Below, piece by piece: positions 5,611-12,869 of a stretch of 14,108 nt of DNA. Position numbers and translations under genes: made by a program. Below the pieces are notes generated by a model that searched no databases, was not told the origin of the DNA, and saw only the letters and a program-made list of their open reading frames with translations. Source of the DNA: Anaerolineaceae bacterium (GTDB taxonomy: Bacteria; Chloroflexota; Anaerolineae; Anaerolineales; Anaerolineaceae); the NCBI GenBank assembly GCA_003446605.1, contig DMDF01000049.1, forward strand, positions 1 through 14,108, read 5' to 3'. The first letter of the stretch is position 1; every line of letters begins with the position of its first letter.

Positions 5611-6216
5611 TCAATTTTCCGCGTAACCGGGAACCAGGCGTTTTGCCACCACAATAATCATCTGACCTGAGCCGGGTTTGGTGTCATACTCTCCGATCAT
5701 ATAGGTAGGATTGATGATGATGACAGGAAGTCCATTACGCTCGTATTGCTCCAGTAAGTACTCCTGTGCCTTTCTTTTTGAATCCATATGATCAAGTGAA
5801 ATTTCGCGCCCAGATAGGGACTGTTCTCGTCATCCGGTGAAACCTCGCTTCCATATCCGAAGGTACAGGCTGAACTGATGTGAACGAAGCGCGCGATGTC
5901 CGCCGCTCTGGCTGCCTGTGCAAGGTCAACCACCGCACGATAATTGATCTCCCATATCCATGGTGTTTGAGATGGAAATACTGCTGTTGTTCCGGCAGTG
6001 TGTATGAGCATCTGGCAATCCTGCAGTGCGGATTCGATATCGTGTTTGTTCAGCAGATCGCTTTCAAATCGCTCGACAGGCAATCCATCCAGAACGTCTA
6101 CATCTCTGCCAGGCTGGATGAATGCTCTTACCGCATACCCATCTTTAAGAGCTTCTCTTACAATATGGCTTCCTAAAAAAAACATCCCCTCCTGTTACCA
6201 GTAAACGTTTTTTCAT
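5611..6216 (-). pseudogene. Decayed NAD-dependent epimerase/dehydratase (extended SDR)
   Basis: The gene starts at 6216 with AGGA upstream and reads MKKRLLVTGGD, the start of an NAD-binding Rossmann fold. A run of eight T (minus strand, 6175-6182) then shifts the frame; removing one T restores VFLGSHIVREALKDGYAVRAF. The second stretch runs through LIHTAGTT and VHISSACTFGYGSE (the SDR active-site serine region) to SPYLGAKFH. There a one-base loss (about 5784-5798) changes frame again; the corrected frame continues LDHMDSKRKAQEYLLEQY, LPVIIINPTYMIGEYDT and ends at RLVPGYAEN plus stop. The YxxxK tyrosine position reads H/M here in the visible frame. Family members are about 330 aa; this ends near 200, so the substrate-binding C-terminal part is lost. 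Two frameshifts, a Gly-to-Val change in the glycine loop and truncation make it almost certainly non-functional. Confidence 0.85.
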
Positions 6217-6258
6217 TTGCATTCCTATTTCTACAGGTGATTCACAGGAATCTTTGGT

Positions 6259-7008
6259 ATGATGGATGGTACTATGAATAATTCCTTGAATGATGCTCAG
6301 ACGTTAAAAGTGGCATTTGCCTTTGGATACTTCAGCCTTGCTTATCTGATCTTCTTCTTCTCCTGGCATTCCACAAAATTGAAGGATCGTTTTGAGGAAC
6401 TGGCGATAGTTAAAAAGAATAGAATTCCGTTTATTTATTGTATCCGCATTTTGGGTTTTGTCCTGCTGGGTCTTCTGCCAGTACTCATCTATTCCTGTAC
6501 CGGGGGAGATTTGACAGAGGATATGGGATTACGTGTACCCGCAGGAGATCGTGTATGGTTATGGTGGCTGATCCCGCTGGCTGTGTTTTTCCTTGGGATC
6601 AGTTTGCGAACCGGGAAAAGGATCAATACGGGTTTTTACCCGCAGGCAAGATATCAAACATGGTCAAGCGGGATACTACTTATAAACGGATTGTCATGGG
6701 CTATCTATCTGATCGGGTATGAGATCGCTTTCCGTGGCTTTTTATTCTTTCCGTTGGTGAATGCCATTGGTTTATTCCCTGCCATAATGATCAACTGCTC
6801 GCTCTATTCCATCTCCCATATACCCAAGGGAGCCGGAGAAGCATTCGGCGCTTTTTTTCTGGGCATCATTTTTTGTGTGATTACCTATCAGACCGGATCA
6901 ATATTAATCCCTGTGGTGTTGCATATCCTGCTGGCAGTTAGCAATGACTGGAAGGCGATGCGGGTGAATCCTGAGATGAGCATCCCAAAAAGGGGGAGTC
7001 GTCTTTAG
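6259..7008 (+). CDS. CPBP-family intramembrane protease-like protein (CAAX/Abi type)
   Basis: A 249-aa integral membrane protein with about seven or eight hydrophobic segments. The CPBP signature appears as YEIAFRGF (154-161), SLYSISH (181-187) and LIPVVLHILLAVSND (216-230). E155, R159, H187 and H222 line up with the metal/active-site positions of CPBP glutamic proteases (Rce1/Abi relatives). The usual first glutamate of EExxFRG is Tyr here and the last-helix asparagine is not at its standard place, so activity is uncertain; a YE-type subgroup exists in the family. The ATG at 6259 has AGGA nine bases upstream; the ATG at 6274 is an alternative. The stop codon is directly followed by the ATG of the SDR gene, so the two form an operon. 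Bacterial members act in bacteriocin self-protection or protein processing; the target here is unknown. Confidence 0.8.
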   Translation: MMDGTMNNSLNDAQTLKVAFAFGYFSLAYLIFFFSWHSTKLKDRFEELAIVKKNRIPFIYCIRILGFVLLGLLPVLIYSCTGGDLTEDMGLRVPAGDRVWLWWLIPLAVFFLGISLRTGKRINTGFYPQARYQTWSSGILLINGLSWAIYLIGYEIAFRGFLFFPLVNAIGLFPAIMINCSLYSISHIPKGAGEAFGAFFLGIIFCVITYQTGSILIPVVLHILLAVSNDWKAMRVNPEMSIPKRGSRL

Positions 7009-7926
7009 ATGGCGAACGCGGCAATTGACCTGCATGGTAGAACCTGCCTGGTCACGGGAGCAAATTCGGGGCTTGGGAAAGCCATTGCAATAGAGATGGC
7101 GGGCAGGGGAGCATCGGTTATCATGGCGTGCAGGCGGCAGTACACGGATTCTCTCGCGGATATCAAAGAACGGTCGAAGAATGAGAATGTTACCCTGCGC
7201 ATAGTAGATCTTTCCAGCCTGGAAAGCGTACACTGTTTTTGCGATCACCTGCGTGACGATGGCATACGAATTGACATGGCTTTTATGAACGCCGGTATCG
7301 CATCTTCTGACAATGTCATGACGGATGATGGTTTTTCTCTGTTGTGGCAGGTTAACTATCTTTCAAATGCTATCATGCTGCTGCGGATGCTGCAGGACAA
7401 TGTCATCCCCAATACTATTTTCTCGGCATCACGGAAAAAAGGAACCAGCACTCCGCGCATCCTGTTCACCTCCTCATCACGACATCGGGAAGAATTGGAT
7501 ATTGATTTTGAGAACTTTGGAGTTTTCGATGCATACCATCTCCCCGAAGTGTTCAAGTGGTATGGACTCAGCAAGTTGTATTTGATGACCTTTGCATGGG
7601 AATTGGGCAGACGGTTGTTAGTCGCAGGGAAACCGGAAGTGGGCGTACACAGTTTCTGCCCGGGACCCTTTCGCAGCAGAATTGGAAGAGGAACAGGTTG
7701 GATCGGTAGATTGGCAATGGCTTGTATCCCGATCAGTGCGGAAAGGGCAGCTTATCCTGCCATTCACCTAGCTACTGCACGGGAATTGGAGGGAACAACG
7801 TTACAATATATGCACAAACGAGTTTTTGAGCAGCCGGATGAGCGGGCAATGGATAGAAAAATTGGGGAGAGATTATGGCAGGAGACCATGCGGTGTATTC
7901 ATCTACCGGTTGATGCGAAATCCTAA
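7009..7926 (+). CDS. Classical short-chain dehydrogenase/reductase (SDR)
   Basis: A 305-aa oxidoreductase with all classical SDR marks: TGANSGLG (residues 16-23) for NAD(P) binding, DLSS (67-70) near the adenine ring, MNAG (93-96), N116, the serine cluster S155-S157, and YGLSK (185-189) as catalytic Tyr and Lys. CRRQ after the second strand (41-44), with two arginines, suggests NADP(H) preference. The sequence resembles the retinol-dehydrogenase/WW-oxidoreductase/protochlorophyllide-reductase-like branch more than FabG, including a long segment before the catalytic Tyr and a long C-terminal tail. The substrate is unknown. It starts immediately after the stop of the membrane protease gene (TAG then ATG), with GGGGGAG about ten bases upstream, so it is co-transcribed. 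Its 3' end overlaps the convergent epimerase gene by four bases. Confidence 0.9.
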   Translation: MANAAIDLHGRTCLVTGANSGLGKAIAIEMAGRGASVIMACRRQYTDSLADIKERSKNENVTLRIVDLSSLESVHCFCDHLRDDGIRIDMAFMNAGIASSDNVMTDDGFSLLWQVNYLSNAIMLLRMLQDNVIPNTIFSASRKKGTSTPRILFTSSSRHREELDIDFENFGVFDAYHLPEVFKWYGLSKLYLMTFAWELGRRLLVAGKPEVGVHSFCPGPFRSRIGRGTGWIGRLAMACIPISAERAAYPAIHLATARELEGTTLQYMHKRVFEQPDERAMDRKIGERLWQETMRCIHLPVDAKS

Positions 7927-8975
7927 ATGCTTTCGATCAGCCCCTGCATTGCCTGTTTATATTGGGCTATCACCCGATCACACCATTCATCAAATTCTGG
8001 TTCTTCCACTTTCAATTGCGGATGTTCATCCATATACGCAAGATATTCTTTCAATCCTTCTTCAATATCTATCTCACATTTAAAATCAGGAATGATCGTT
8101 TGGAGTTTCGAACAATCAAAGATATTGGATGCTCTTTTATCTCCCTGAATGGTAGTCATTAAGTCATACTGGTGGCTGTGTGCCAATACATCACTGGGGA
8201 TATAGGCTGGTTTGTAATCTACGCCTAATTCTTTGGCAAGGATCTGATATACCATATCGAACGTGTGCGGTTTGGTATTCATGATCTGATAGATTTGACC
8301 AATTGCCTCCCGATTCCCGATCAGGGGAAGGAATCCCCTGGTAAAGTCTCTGGCATGCGTACTCGCCCAGACGGTCTGACCGTCGCCATGCACGATCACT
8401 TCCTTTCCATCAATCATACGCTGAACGACAGGCCAGCACTCCTTTCCTTTAACGCTTAAAGGAATTCTATTTTCCGAATAGGTCTGGGTAGGTCTTACGA
8501 TGGTCACGGGGAAACTCTCTTCGCTATAGGCTTTCAGGAATACCTGCTCACAGGTGGCTTTGTTCTGTCCATACAGACTGAAGCGATTTCCGTAAGGCAT
8601 ATTCTCATCCACGTTGCATGAATATTCGTGGTTCAAGGCTGCTACCGTACTGATAAAAATGAATTGCTTTGTTTTTCCTCGAAAGATATCTATATTTTGT
8701 CGCGCATTTTCAGGGGAATAGATCACAAAATTTATGACCACGTCAAAGTGAAGATGAGCAACAGCGATTTGCAAAGATTGGAAATTGTGTGCATCGGCTG
8801 TGATAAAAGCAGCATTTTGAAAGACATTATTTGCGAGATCAACAGCGGGATCATGCGATTTCTTCTTTCCCCTGTTTAGAATATGGAGATCAACCGCCGG
8901 ATCATTATCCAATTGGAGCGCGATGGGTGTGGATATGGTACCGGTGCCGCCGATCAGCAAGACTTTTTGTTTCAT
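7923..8975 (-). CDS. NAD-dependent epimerase/dehydratase-family protein (extended/atypical SDR)
   Basis: A 350-aa cytosolic protein with GGTGTIS (9-15) as the nucleotide-binding loop, VVINFVIYSPE (79-89), FISTVAAL (107-114) and YGQNK (135-139) as the catalytic Tyr/Lys pair, then VTIVRPTQTY. These identify an extended SDR, probably NAD-linked and acting on a nucleotide sugar or similar compound. The branch is near the sugar dehydratase/CSP41-like epimerases, but I cannot name the substrate. The ATG at 8975 has a very strong AAGGAGGG site. It converges on, and overlaps by four bases, the SDR at 7009-7926. The short peptide DPAVDL occurs twice, at 25-30 and 42-47, with very similar DNA, a small internal duplication. 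It is a separate family branch from the decayed epimerase at 5611-6216, so neither is a simple duplicate of the other. Confidence 0.87.
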   Translation of the reverse strand: MKQKVLLIGGTGTISTPIALQLDNDPAVDLHILNRGKKKSHDPAVDLANNVFQNAAFITADAHNFQSLQIAVAHLHFDVVINFVIYSPENARQNIDIFRGKTKQFIFISTVAALNHEYSCNVDENMPYGNRFSLYGQNKATCEQVFLKAYSEESFPVTIVRPTQTYSENRIPLSVKGKECWPVVQRMIDGKEVIVHGDGQTVWASTHARDFTRGFLPLIGNREAIGQIYQIMNTKPHTFDMVYQILAKELGVDYKPAYIPSDVLAHSHQYDLMTTIQGDKRASNIFDCSKLQTIIPDFKCEIDIEEGLKEYLAYMDEHPQLKVEEPEFDEWCDRVIAQYKQAMQGLIESI

Positions 8976-9220
8976 ATACCCTCCTTCATAGTCCTATATC
9001 TTGTCATCTATCCTATGAATGCTTTACCTTATTCTGTTTCAAACATAATTCATCAAATAACAACCTTACCTACAATTCTACCTGATAAGAGTAGAACCCG
9101 GGTTGTATGGTTGGTTTCATCTCATAGAAGTATTAACATTAATGTTACGAGAATTGAATAGCATGACAATGGTGGGAATGATGAGCGAACATGAATTATA
9201 TGATAGGAGAAAATTTGATC

Positions 9221-9652
9221 ATGCCAGAAAAGCAAAAGAGAGCAGATAAAAAGCCAACCCTTCTATCAGGTGGTAATCCACAGATCGCGAAAGGTGAAGG
9301 AGAAGCACCGGTACAGGCTTATATTGAAGCCATGCCCGGCTGGAAGGGTGATGTAGGGCGTTTTCTTGATGCACTCATCGTACAGAATGTGCCCGATGTA
9401 AAGAAAGCCGTAAAATGGAACTCACCTTCCTATGGCGTTGGGGGGCAGGGCTGGTTCCTCAGTTTTCACTGTCTTACGAAATATGTGAAAGTGGCATTCT
9501 TCAGCGGCTCGCTGCTGCAACCTATCCCACCGGGTGAATCCAAGAGCAAAGAAGTGTGCTACCTGAATATCTACGAAAGTGACCAGCTTGATGAAGATCT
9601 TCTGGCAAACTGGATACGGCAGGCGGCTGCGCTGCCTGGCTGGGTCCCGTAG
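9221..9652 (+). CDS. DUF1801-domain protein
   Basis: A 143-aa protein whose centre, DVKKAVKWNSPSYGVGGQGW, followed by FLSFHCLTKYVKVAFF, is the typical core of DUF1801 (YdhG-like fold, frataxin-like alpha/beta). Members are small cytosolic proteins of unsettled function, often near stress or toxin-response genes. I prefer the ATG at 9221 (MPEKQK), which has AGGAG upstream, over the ATG at 9191, which lies before that site and lacks its own. The N-terminal roughly 25 residues (KRADKKPTLLSGGNPQIAKG) are basic and probably flexible. A second DUF1801-type gene follows after 27 bp on the same strand, so the two are likely one operon and perhaps a functional pair. Confidence 0.82.
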   Translation: MPEKQKRADKKPTLLSGGNPQIAKGEGEAPVQAYIEAMPGWKGDVGRFLDALIVQNVPDVKKAVKWNSPSYGVGGQGWFLSFHCLTKYVKVAFFSGSLLQPIPPGESKSKEVCYLNIYESDQLDEDLLANWIRQAAALPGWVP

Positions 9653-9679
9653 TACCAGCAAAGAAAAAGGAATATTAAA

Positions 9680-10264
9680 ATGGACGGAAAACAAGCGATT
9701 GATGATTTTATTGATCATGCGAATACATGGCAGGAAGAATTTCGACAGTTAAGAACAACCCTGCTCGACTGTTCATTGAAGGAAGAAATAAAATGGGGGA
9801 AACCCTGTTACACATTTCAAGCGAATAATATCGTAATCATGCAGGGGTTCAAAGAATACTGTGCACTTCTGTTTGTCAAAGGAGCTTTACTGCATGATCC
9901 AGAGGGGATATTCACCAAGCAAACTGAAAATGTTCAGGCTGCGAGACAGATACGTTTCACCGATGCTCAGGAAATCATAAAGATGGAACCGATCCTGAAA
10001 GCCTGTATTCAGGAAGCCATTGAAGTGGAAAAAGCAGGGCTGAAGGTTGAATATAAGAAGACGGCAGATTTTCCGCTTCCCGGAGAATTAGAAGCGGCTT
10101 TTCAGGAAAATCCTGCGCTGCAGGCAGCATTTAAATCTCTAACGCCGGGACGACAGAGAGCGTATCTTCTTTATTTTTCTGCATCCAAACAGGCAAAAAC
10201 ACGCACAGCTCGGATAGAAAAATATCGACAGCAAATTCTCGCTGGTAAGGGATTGAACGATTAA
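9680..10264 (+). CDS. YdeI-type DUF1801 protein with OmdA-like C-terminal tail
   Basis: This 194-aa protein has an N-terminal DUF1801 domain with EEIKWGKPCYTFQANNIVIM and GFKEYCALLFVKGALL (about residues 34-70), and a C-terminal helical tail LTPGRQRAYLLYFSASKQAKTR that is the classic YdeI/OmdA ending, where bacteriocin- or peptide-protection proteins share the sequence. Length is normal for the YdeI family (about 190-200). The ATG at 9680 has AAGGA nine bases upstream. No signal peptide or membrane helix is present. It follows the 9221-9652 gene closely, and the two share the same core fold but little obvious identity, so they are paralogous relatives and not a recent duplication. Biochemical function is not known. 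Confidence 0.87.
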   Translation: MDGKQAIDDFIDHANTWQEEFRQLRTTLLDCSLKEEIKWGKPCYTFQANNIVIMQGFKEYCALLFVKGALLHDPEGIFTKQTENVQAARQIRFTDAQEIIKMEPILKACIQEAIEVEKAGLKVEYKKTADFPLPGELEAAFQENPALQAAFKSLTPGRQRAYLLYFSASKQAKTRTARIEKYRQQILAGKGLND

Positions 10265-10766
10265 CGAGAATAGGAACAGTACAAGAGATCACTACTACGA
10301 AAAGACCGATAATCAAACAGGAAGACGGCAAGGAGAAGCGGGGCATTTCTTGAAGCAGTAGGAGGGGGAAGTGTTTTTAATCGTTCCCTATGTTTCCTCA
10401 ACATTTTAGGGGATGGGTGCGACATTAAAAGTAGTTTTCCTGCTCATCGTGGAAAAATCCGTGAAATAAATTTTGATAATTTACCCACATAAAAATTTTT
10501 CGCGATAAAAGGTTTGGAAACGATCACAGTCATAAGTCATTATAAGAGAACGAGCACATTTAAGTGTTCAACCCGTTAACCTTTGCTATAATGAAAACCG
10601 GTATAGGTCCTAGTGTTGCCATAAGTGGAATCACTCCATATGATTTCAAGGTTTGAAACTAATTAGTACTTCCCTTGCTGGACTGATAGATGGGGTATAT
10701 TTCGGTGAAGCTCAATACTAGATTTATACGATAACTTCAACGGATACGATGAAATAACAAGGAGCA
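10265..10766. other. Non-coding gap of about 500 bp
   Basis: No convincing gene is visible on either strand. The open frames that overlap it are extensions or antisense shadows of the flanking genes. It contains a candidate extended -10 box (10584-10592) about 175 bp upstream of the lipoprotein gene, and otherwise AT-rich sequence with poly-A/T stretches around 10440-10515. Confidence 0.5.
10584..10592 (+). promoter_or_regulatory. Extended -10 promoter element upstream of the lipoprotein gene
   Basis: TGCTATAAT is a perfect extended -10 (TGn plus TATAAT). No good -35 is present at 16-18 bp, as is usual for extended -10 promoters. It would give a leader of roughly 170 bases before the gene at 10770. 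Confidence 0.45.
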
Positions 10767-10769
10767 ATG

Positions 10770-11612
10770 ATGAAGAAGAAAAGTATTTTTTTGCTGGTTC
10801 TCGTTCTACTGCTTTCGGCTTGCAGTAAAGGGAATGTTGAGCCAACCCCCGTTCCAGAAGAACAAAAAGAAGAACAAATAATTGAACAAGAAACCGAACA
10901 AGAAACTGATACTTCTGATGATGTTCAAGCGCAAGAGCAACAAGGTGATTCCATTGACCCAATGGATATGGCGTTAACAATACTGAATGACCCAAAGGTG
11001 ATCTTTCAGGAAGATGCTGCAATGATGGATGAGAATACCGGCGCGAATTTTGGAAGTGTGGCAGTAAAGCAGCTTGGCGAAGGCGGAGATTATTACCAGT
11101 TCATATCCAACAGCGATGGGGCGTATATGATAGGCAATATGAACTTTCTTGATGTGGGTGAATTTAGAGGAAATGCTCAGGCAATCATGATCAAATTTCA
11201 ACCTGAAAACGTGGATGGTCTTTCCTTTACATTGTTTGGCAATGGGGAGATCATTTTGAGTTTCCCGGATAATCAACCTTTCTTCACACATGTCAATGAT
11301 GGCTATACTGCTCCGTATTCCGATTATAGAGAAACGAACCTTTCTCTGGAGAGTGATAAATGGTACTGGGCGATTATGGCAATCGACTCGGAAGGGAACT
11401 ATCGCTCATTGGTTTGGGAAGATCAAAACACTGAGAATAATGCATATTGTGGGGAGAATATGGGTGAATGGCACCCAGAGTATAAGGGCGGTAACTGGCA
11501 CCTGACAATTGGTTTCGGTCCAGACCAAACGTTGAACATACAGGAATACTTCATAATGGACTTCAACGGATTTACCGATATGGAATATTCAGGCAGTGGT
11601 GAAAACCAGTAA
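10770..11612 (+). CDS. Secreted lipoprotein with acidic linker and beta-rich domain
   Basis: A 280-aa protein with a lipoprotein signal peptide: MKKKSIF, a Leu/Val-rich core and LLSAC, with C18 as the lipidation site. I choose the second of two adjacent ATGs (10770) because AAGGAG is then five bases away; the first (10767) would leave only two. Residues about 28-62 are a Glu/Gln/Thr-rich flexible linker. The remainder is rich in alternating strands and aromatic residues (for example SDKWYWAIMAIDSEGNY and GNWHLTIGFG), which suggests a jelly-roll, LamG/concanavalin-like domain; that is inference from the pattern. It would be anchored outside the cytoplasmic membrane. No catalytic motif is recognised, so binding of a carbohydrate or other ligand is only a possibility. 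A large hairpin downstream ends the transcript. Confidence 0.82.
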   Translation: MKKKSIFLLVLVLLLSACSKGNVEPTPVPEEQKEEQIIEQETEQETDTSDDVQAQEQQGDSIDPMDMALTILNDPKVIFQEDAAMMDENTGANFGSVAVKQLGEGGDYYQFISNSDGAYMIGNMNFLDVGEFRGNAQAIMIKFQPENVDGLSFTLFGNGEIILSFPDNQPFFTHVNDGYTAPYSDYRETNLSLESDKWYWAIMAIDSEGNYRSLVWEDQNTENNAYCGENMGEWHPEYKGGNWHLTIGFGPDQTLNIQEYFIMDFNGFTDMEYSGSGENQ

Positions 11613-11626
11613 ACTCTAGTAAAAGA

Positions 11627-11698
11627 CATCCTTAGAGCTGAATCATGTTTCTTTGGAATATTTATTTCCGAGTCAGGATTCAGCTCGAGGATGGTTTT
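11627..11698 (+). terminator. Large hairpin ending the lipoprotein transcript
   Basis: CATCCT (11627-11632) pairs with AGGATG (11688-11693), and GAGCTGAATC (11635-11644) with GATTCAGCTC (11677-11686), giving 16 pairs with a small internal loop. The 32-base apical part contains GGAA...TTCC, a further short stem. The T-run is only TTTT (11695-11698), so it is a weaker or unusual terminator, or an mRNA-stabilising 3' structure. Confidence 0.6.
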
Positions 11699-11775
11699 AA
11701 ATAGAAAACGCTCTCGAAGAATAATGCAGATATTTGTCTGTGAAGTTTCCTTCCCTTGTTGGTGATGACACCCGT

Positions 11776-12057
11776 TTAGTTTGATATCTCACACTTGCAG
11801 CAGCATGTACCAATTGTGCATGTGTTTGCACATTTACATATACCTTTATCGTCCATACAGGGTGAACCGACGTTTTTATCAACGCAATATGGAGAACTTA
11901 AACAATCATTACAGTCCTTACATTTTATTAATACACCTTCTGGTGCTGACATTCCAATTTCTTCCTCTGCCGCTTCACCTGCTTGAGGTGTGCAAGCCAG
12001 GATACTCGATGCTAATACGATGAGAATAGTAAATATCAATATGATGCTTTTGTGCAT
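11776..12057 (-). CDS. Small cysteine-rich lipoprotein
   Basis: The protein is 93 aa when started at 12057, which has a strong AGGAGG site eleven bases upstream; a longer frame to 12123 lacks a site and would bury the signal peptide. MHKSIILIFTILIVLASS is the signal peptide core and SILAC the lipobox (C22). After an acidic linker (EAAEEEIG) comes a 44-residue segment with twelve cysteines at 46, 49, 52, 58, 67, 74, 76, 80, 85, 86, 87 and 89, including CKDCNDC and TCCCKC. Such density outside the cytoplasm implies either several disulfides or metal/cluster binding. I recognise no family. It stands alone, converging with the upstream lipoprotein gene, separated by the hairpin at 11627-11698. 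Confidence 0.72.
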   Translation of the reverse strand: MHKSIILIFTILIVLASSILACTPQAGEAAEEEIGMSAPEGVLIKCKDCNDCLSSPYCVDKNVGSPCMDDKGICKCANTCTIGTCCCKCEISN

Positions 12058-12347
12058 TTTTATTTTAACCTCCTGTTTTGCTCTGTCCATAAAATGATAA
12101 GGTGCCTTTTGAAAATTAAGCAAAAGACATCATTATCTACATCGTCAAGTGGATAAGAATTAAAGATTTGACTAAATTAAAGATGCTATCCTATGCCCCT
12201 GATCTTTTCTCATGGCTTTAAAAATGGTGGTTTCTAAGTTCCTTACGCCATGTTTGTTTTTGCAACAAGACGATTAATATACCCTGAATCCTTTTTTATC
12301 CTACAATATATTTTAGGGGAAGTTAAACACATCATTGAGTTGTTAGA

Positions 12348-12396
<49 letters not shown>

Positions 12397-12551
12397 CATG
12401 AAAGTATCCACGGCGTACCACAATGTACACTGTGTTAAATCAGTACATAAAAGGTTTAAAAATTAATTCATGTTGTCCTTTGTGTCCATTGCTTCCACCC
12501 CATTTACACACGAAAATGGGAAAGGCGACCGAATTAATTGATTAAAAAAAA

Positions 12552-12580
12552 TTGAATATTAAATTATTCTATTGTATACT
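12552..12580 (+). promoter_or_regulatory. Sigma-70-like promoter ahead of the right-end lipoprotein gene
   Basis: TTGAAT (12552-12557) and TATACT (12575-12580) are separated by exactly 17 bp. The predicted transcript would start near 12587 and carry a leader of about 280 bases before the ATG at 12870, unless a closer promoter exists. Confidence 0.5.
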
Positions 12581-12869
12581 ATGCATTTAATGGTTGGACT
12601 TGTTATTCCTCCATTTCATCGGGAAAAGAGGACTGATGGGGTATTAAGCGCAGATTTCCTAACTCTGCCAAAGAGAAAGCCATTCATCACACCCTAAAAT
12701 TCCGGTTTCCCAGAGCTGTCAATAAACTGCTGGTTGTTGAGCAAATACATGAATACCATATAGGCAAATTAAAAAAGCGGTATTCTGTATTTCACTCGCA
12801 GTTTTCTAGGAGAAAATCATAACGCAACTATTAATTCGTTGAGTTCAATCATAATCAAGAGGTGGAAAA

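Noticed and set aside
9134..9147. Perfect 14-bp palindrome TAACATTAATGTTA upstream of the DUF1801 genes
   Set aside because: A palindrome this short is expected about once by chance in 14 kb, and more in AT-rich DNA; no second copy or promoter overlap supports an operator.
9164..9250. 28-aa frame (contains SEHELYDRRKFDHARKAKE) overlapping the DUF1801 start
   Set aside because: It lacks a ribosome-binding site and overlaps a better-supported gene in another frame.
12581..12697. 38-aa open frame just after the 12552-12580 promoter
   Set aside because: It has no ribosome-binding site and no recognisable sequence. It would be nearly leaderless, but nothing else supports it.
12638..12820. Roughly 60-codon open stretch, Lys/Arg-rich
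   Set aside because: It has no start codon near its beginning and no family resemblance.
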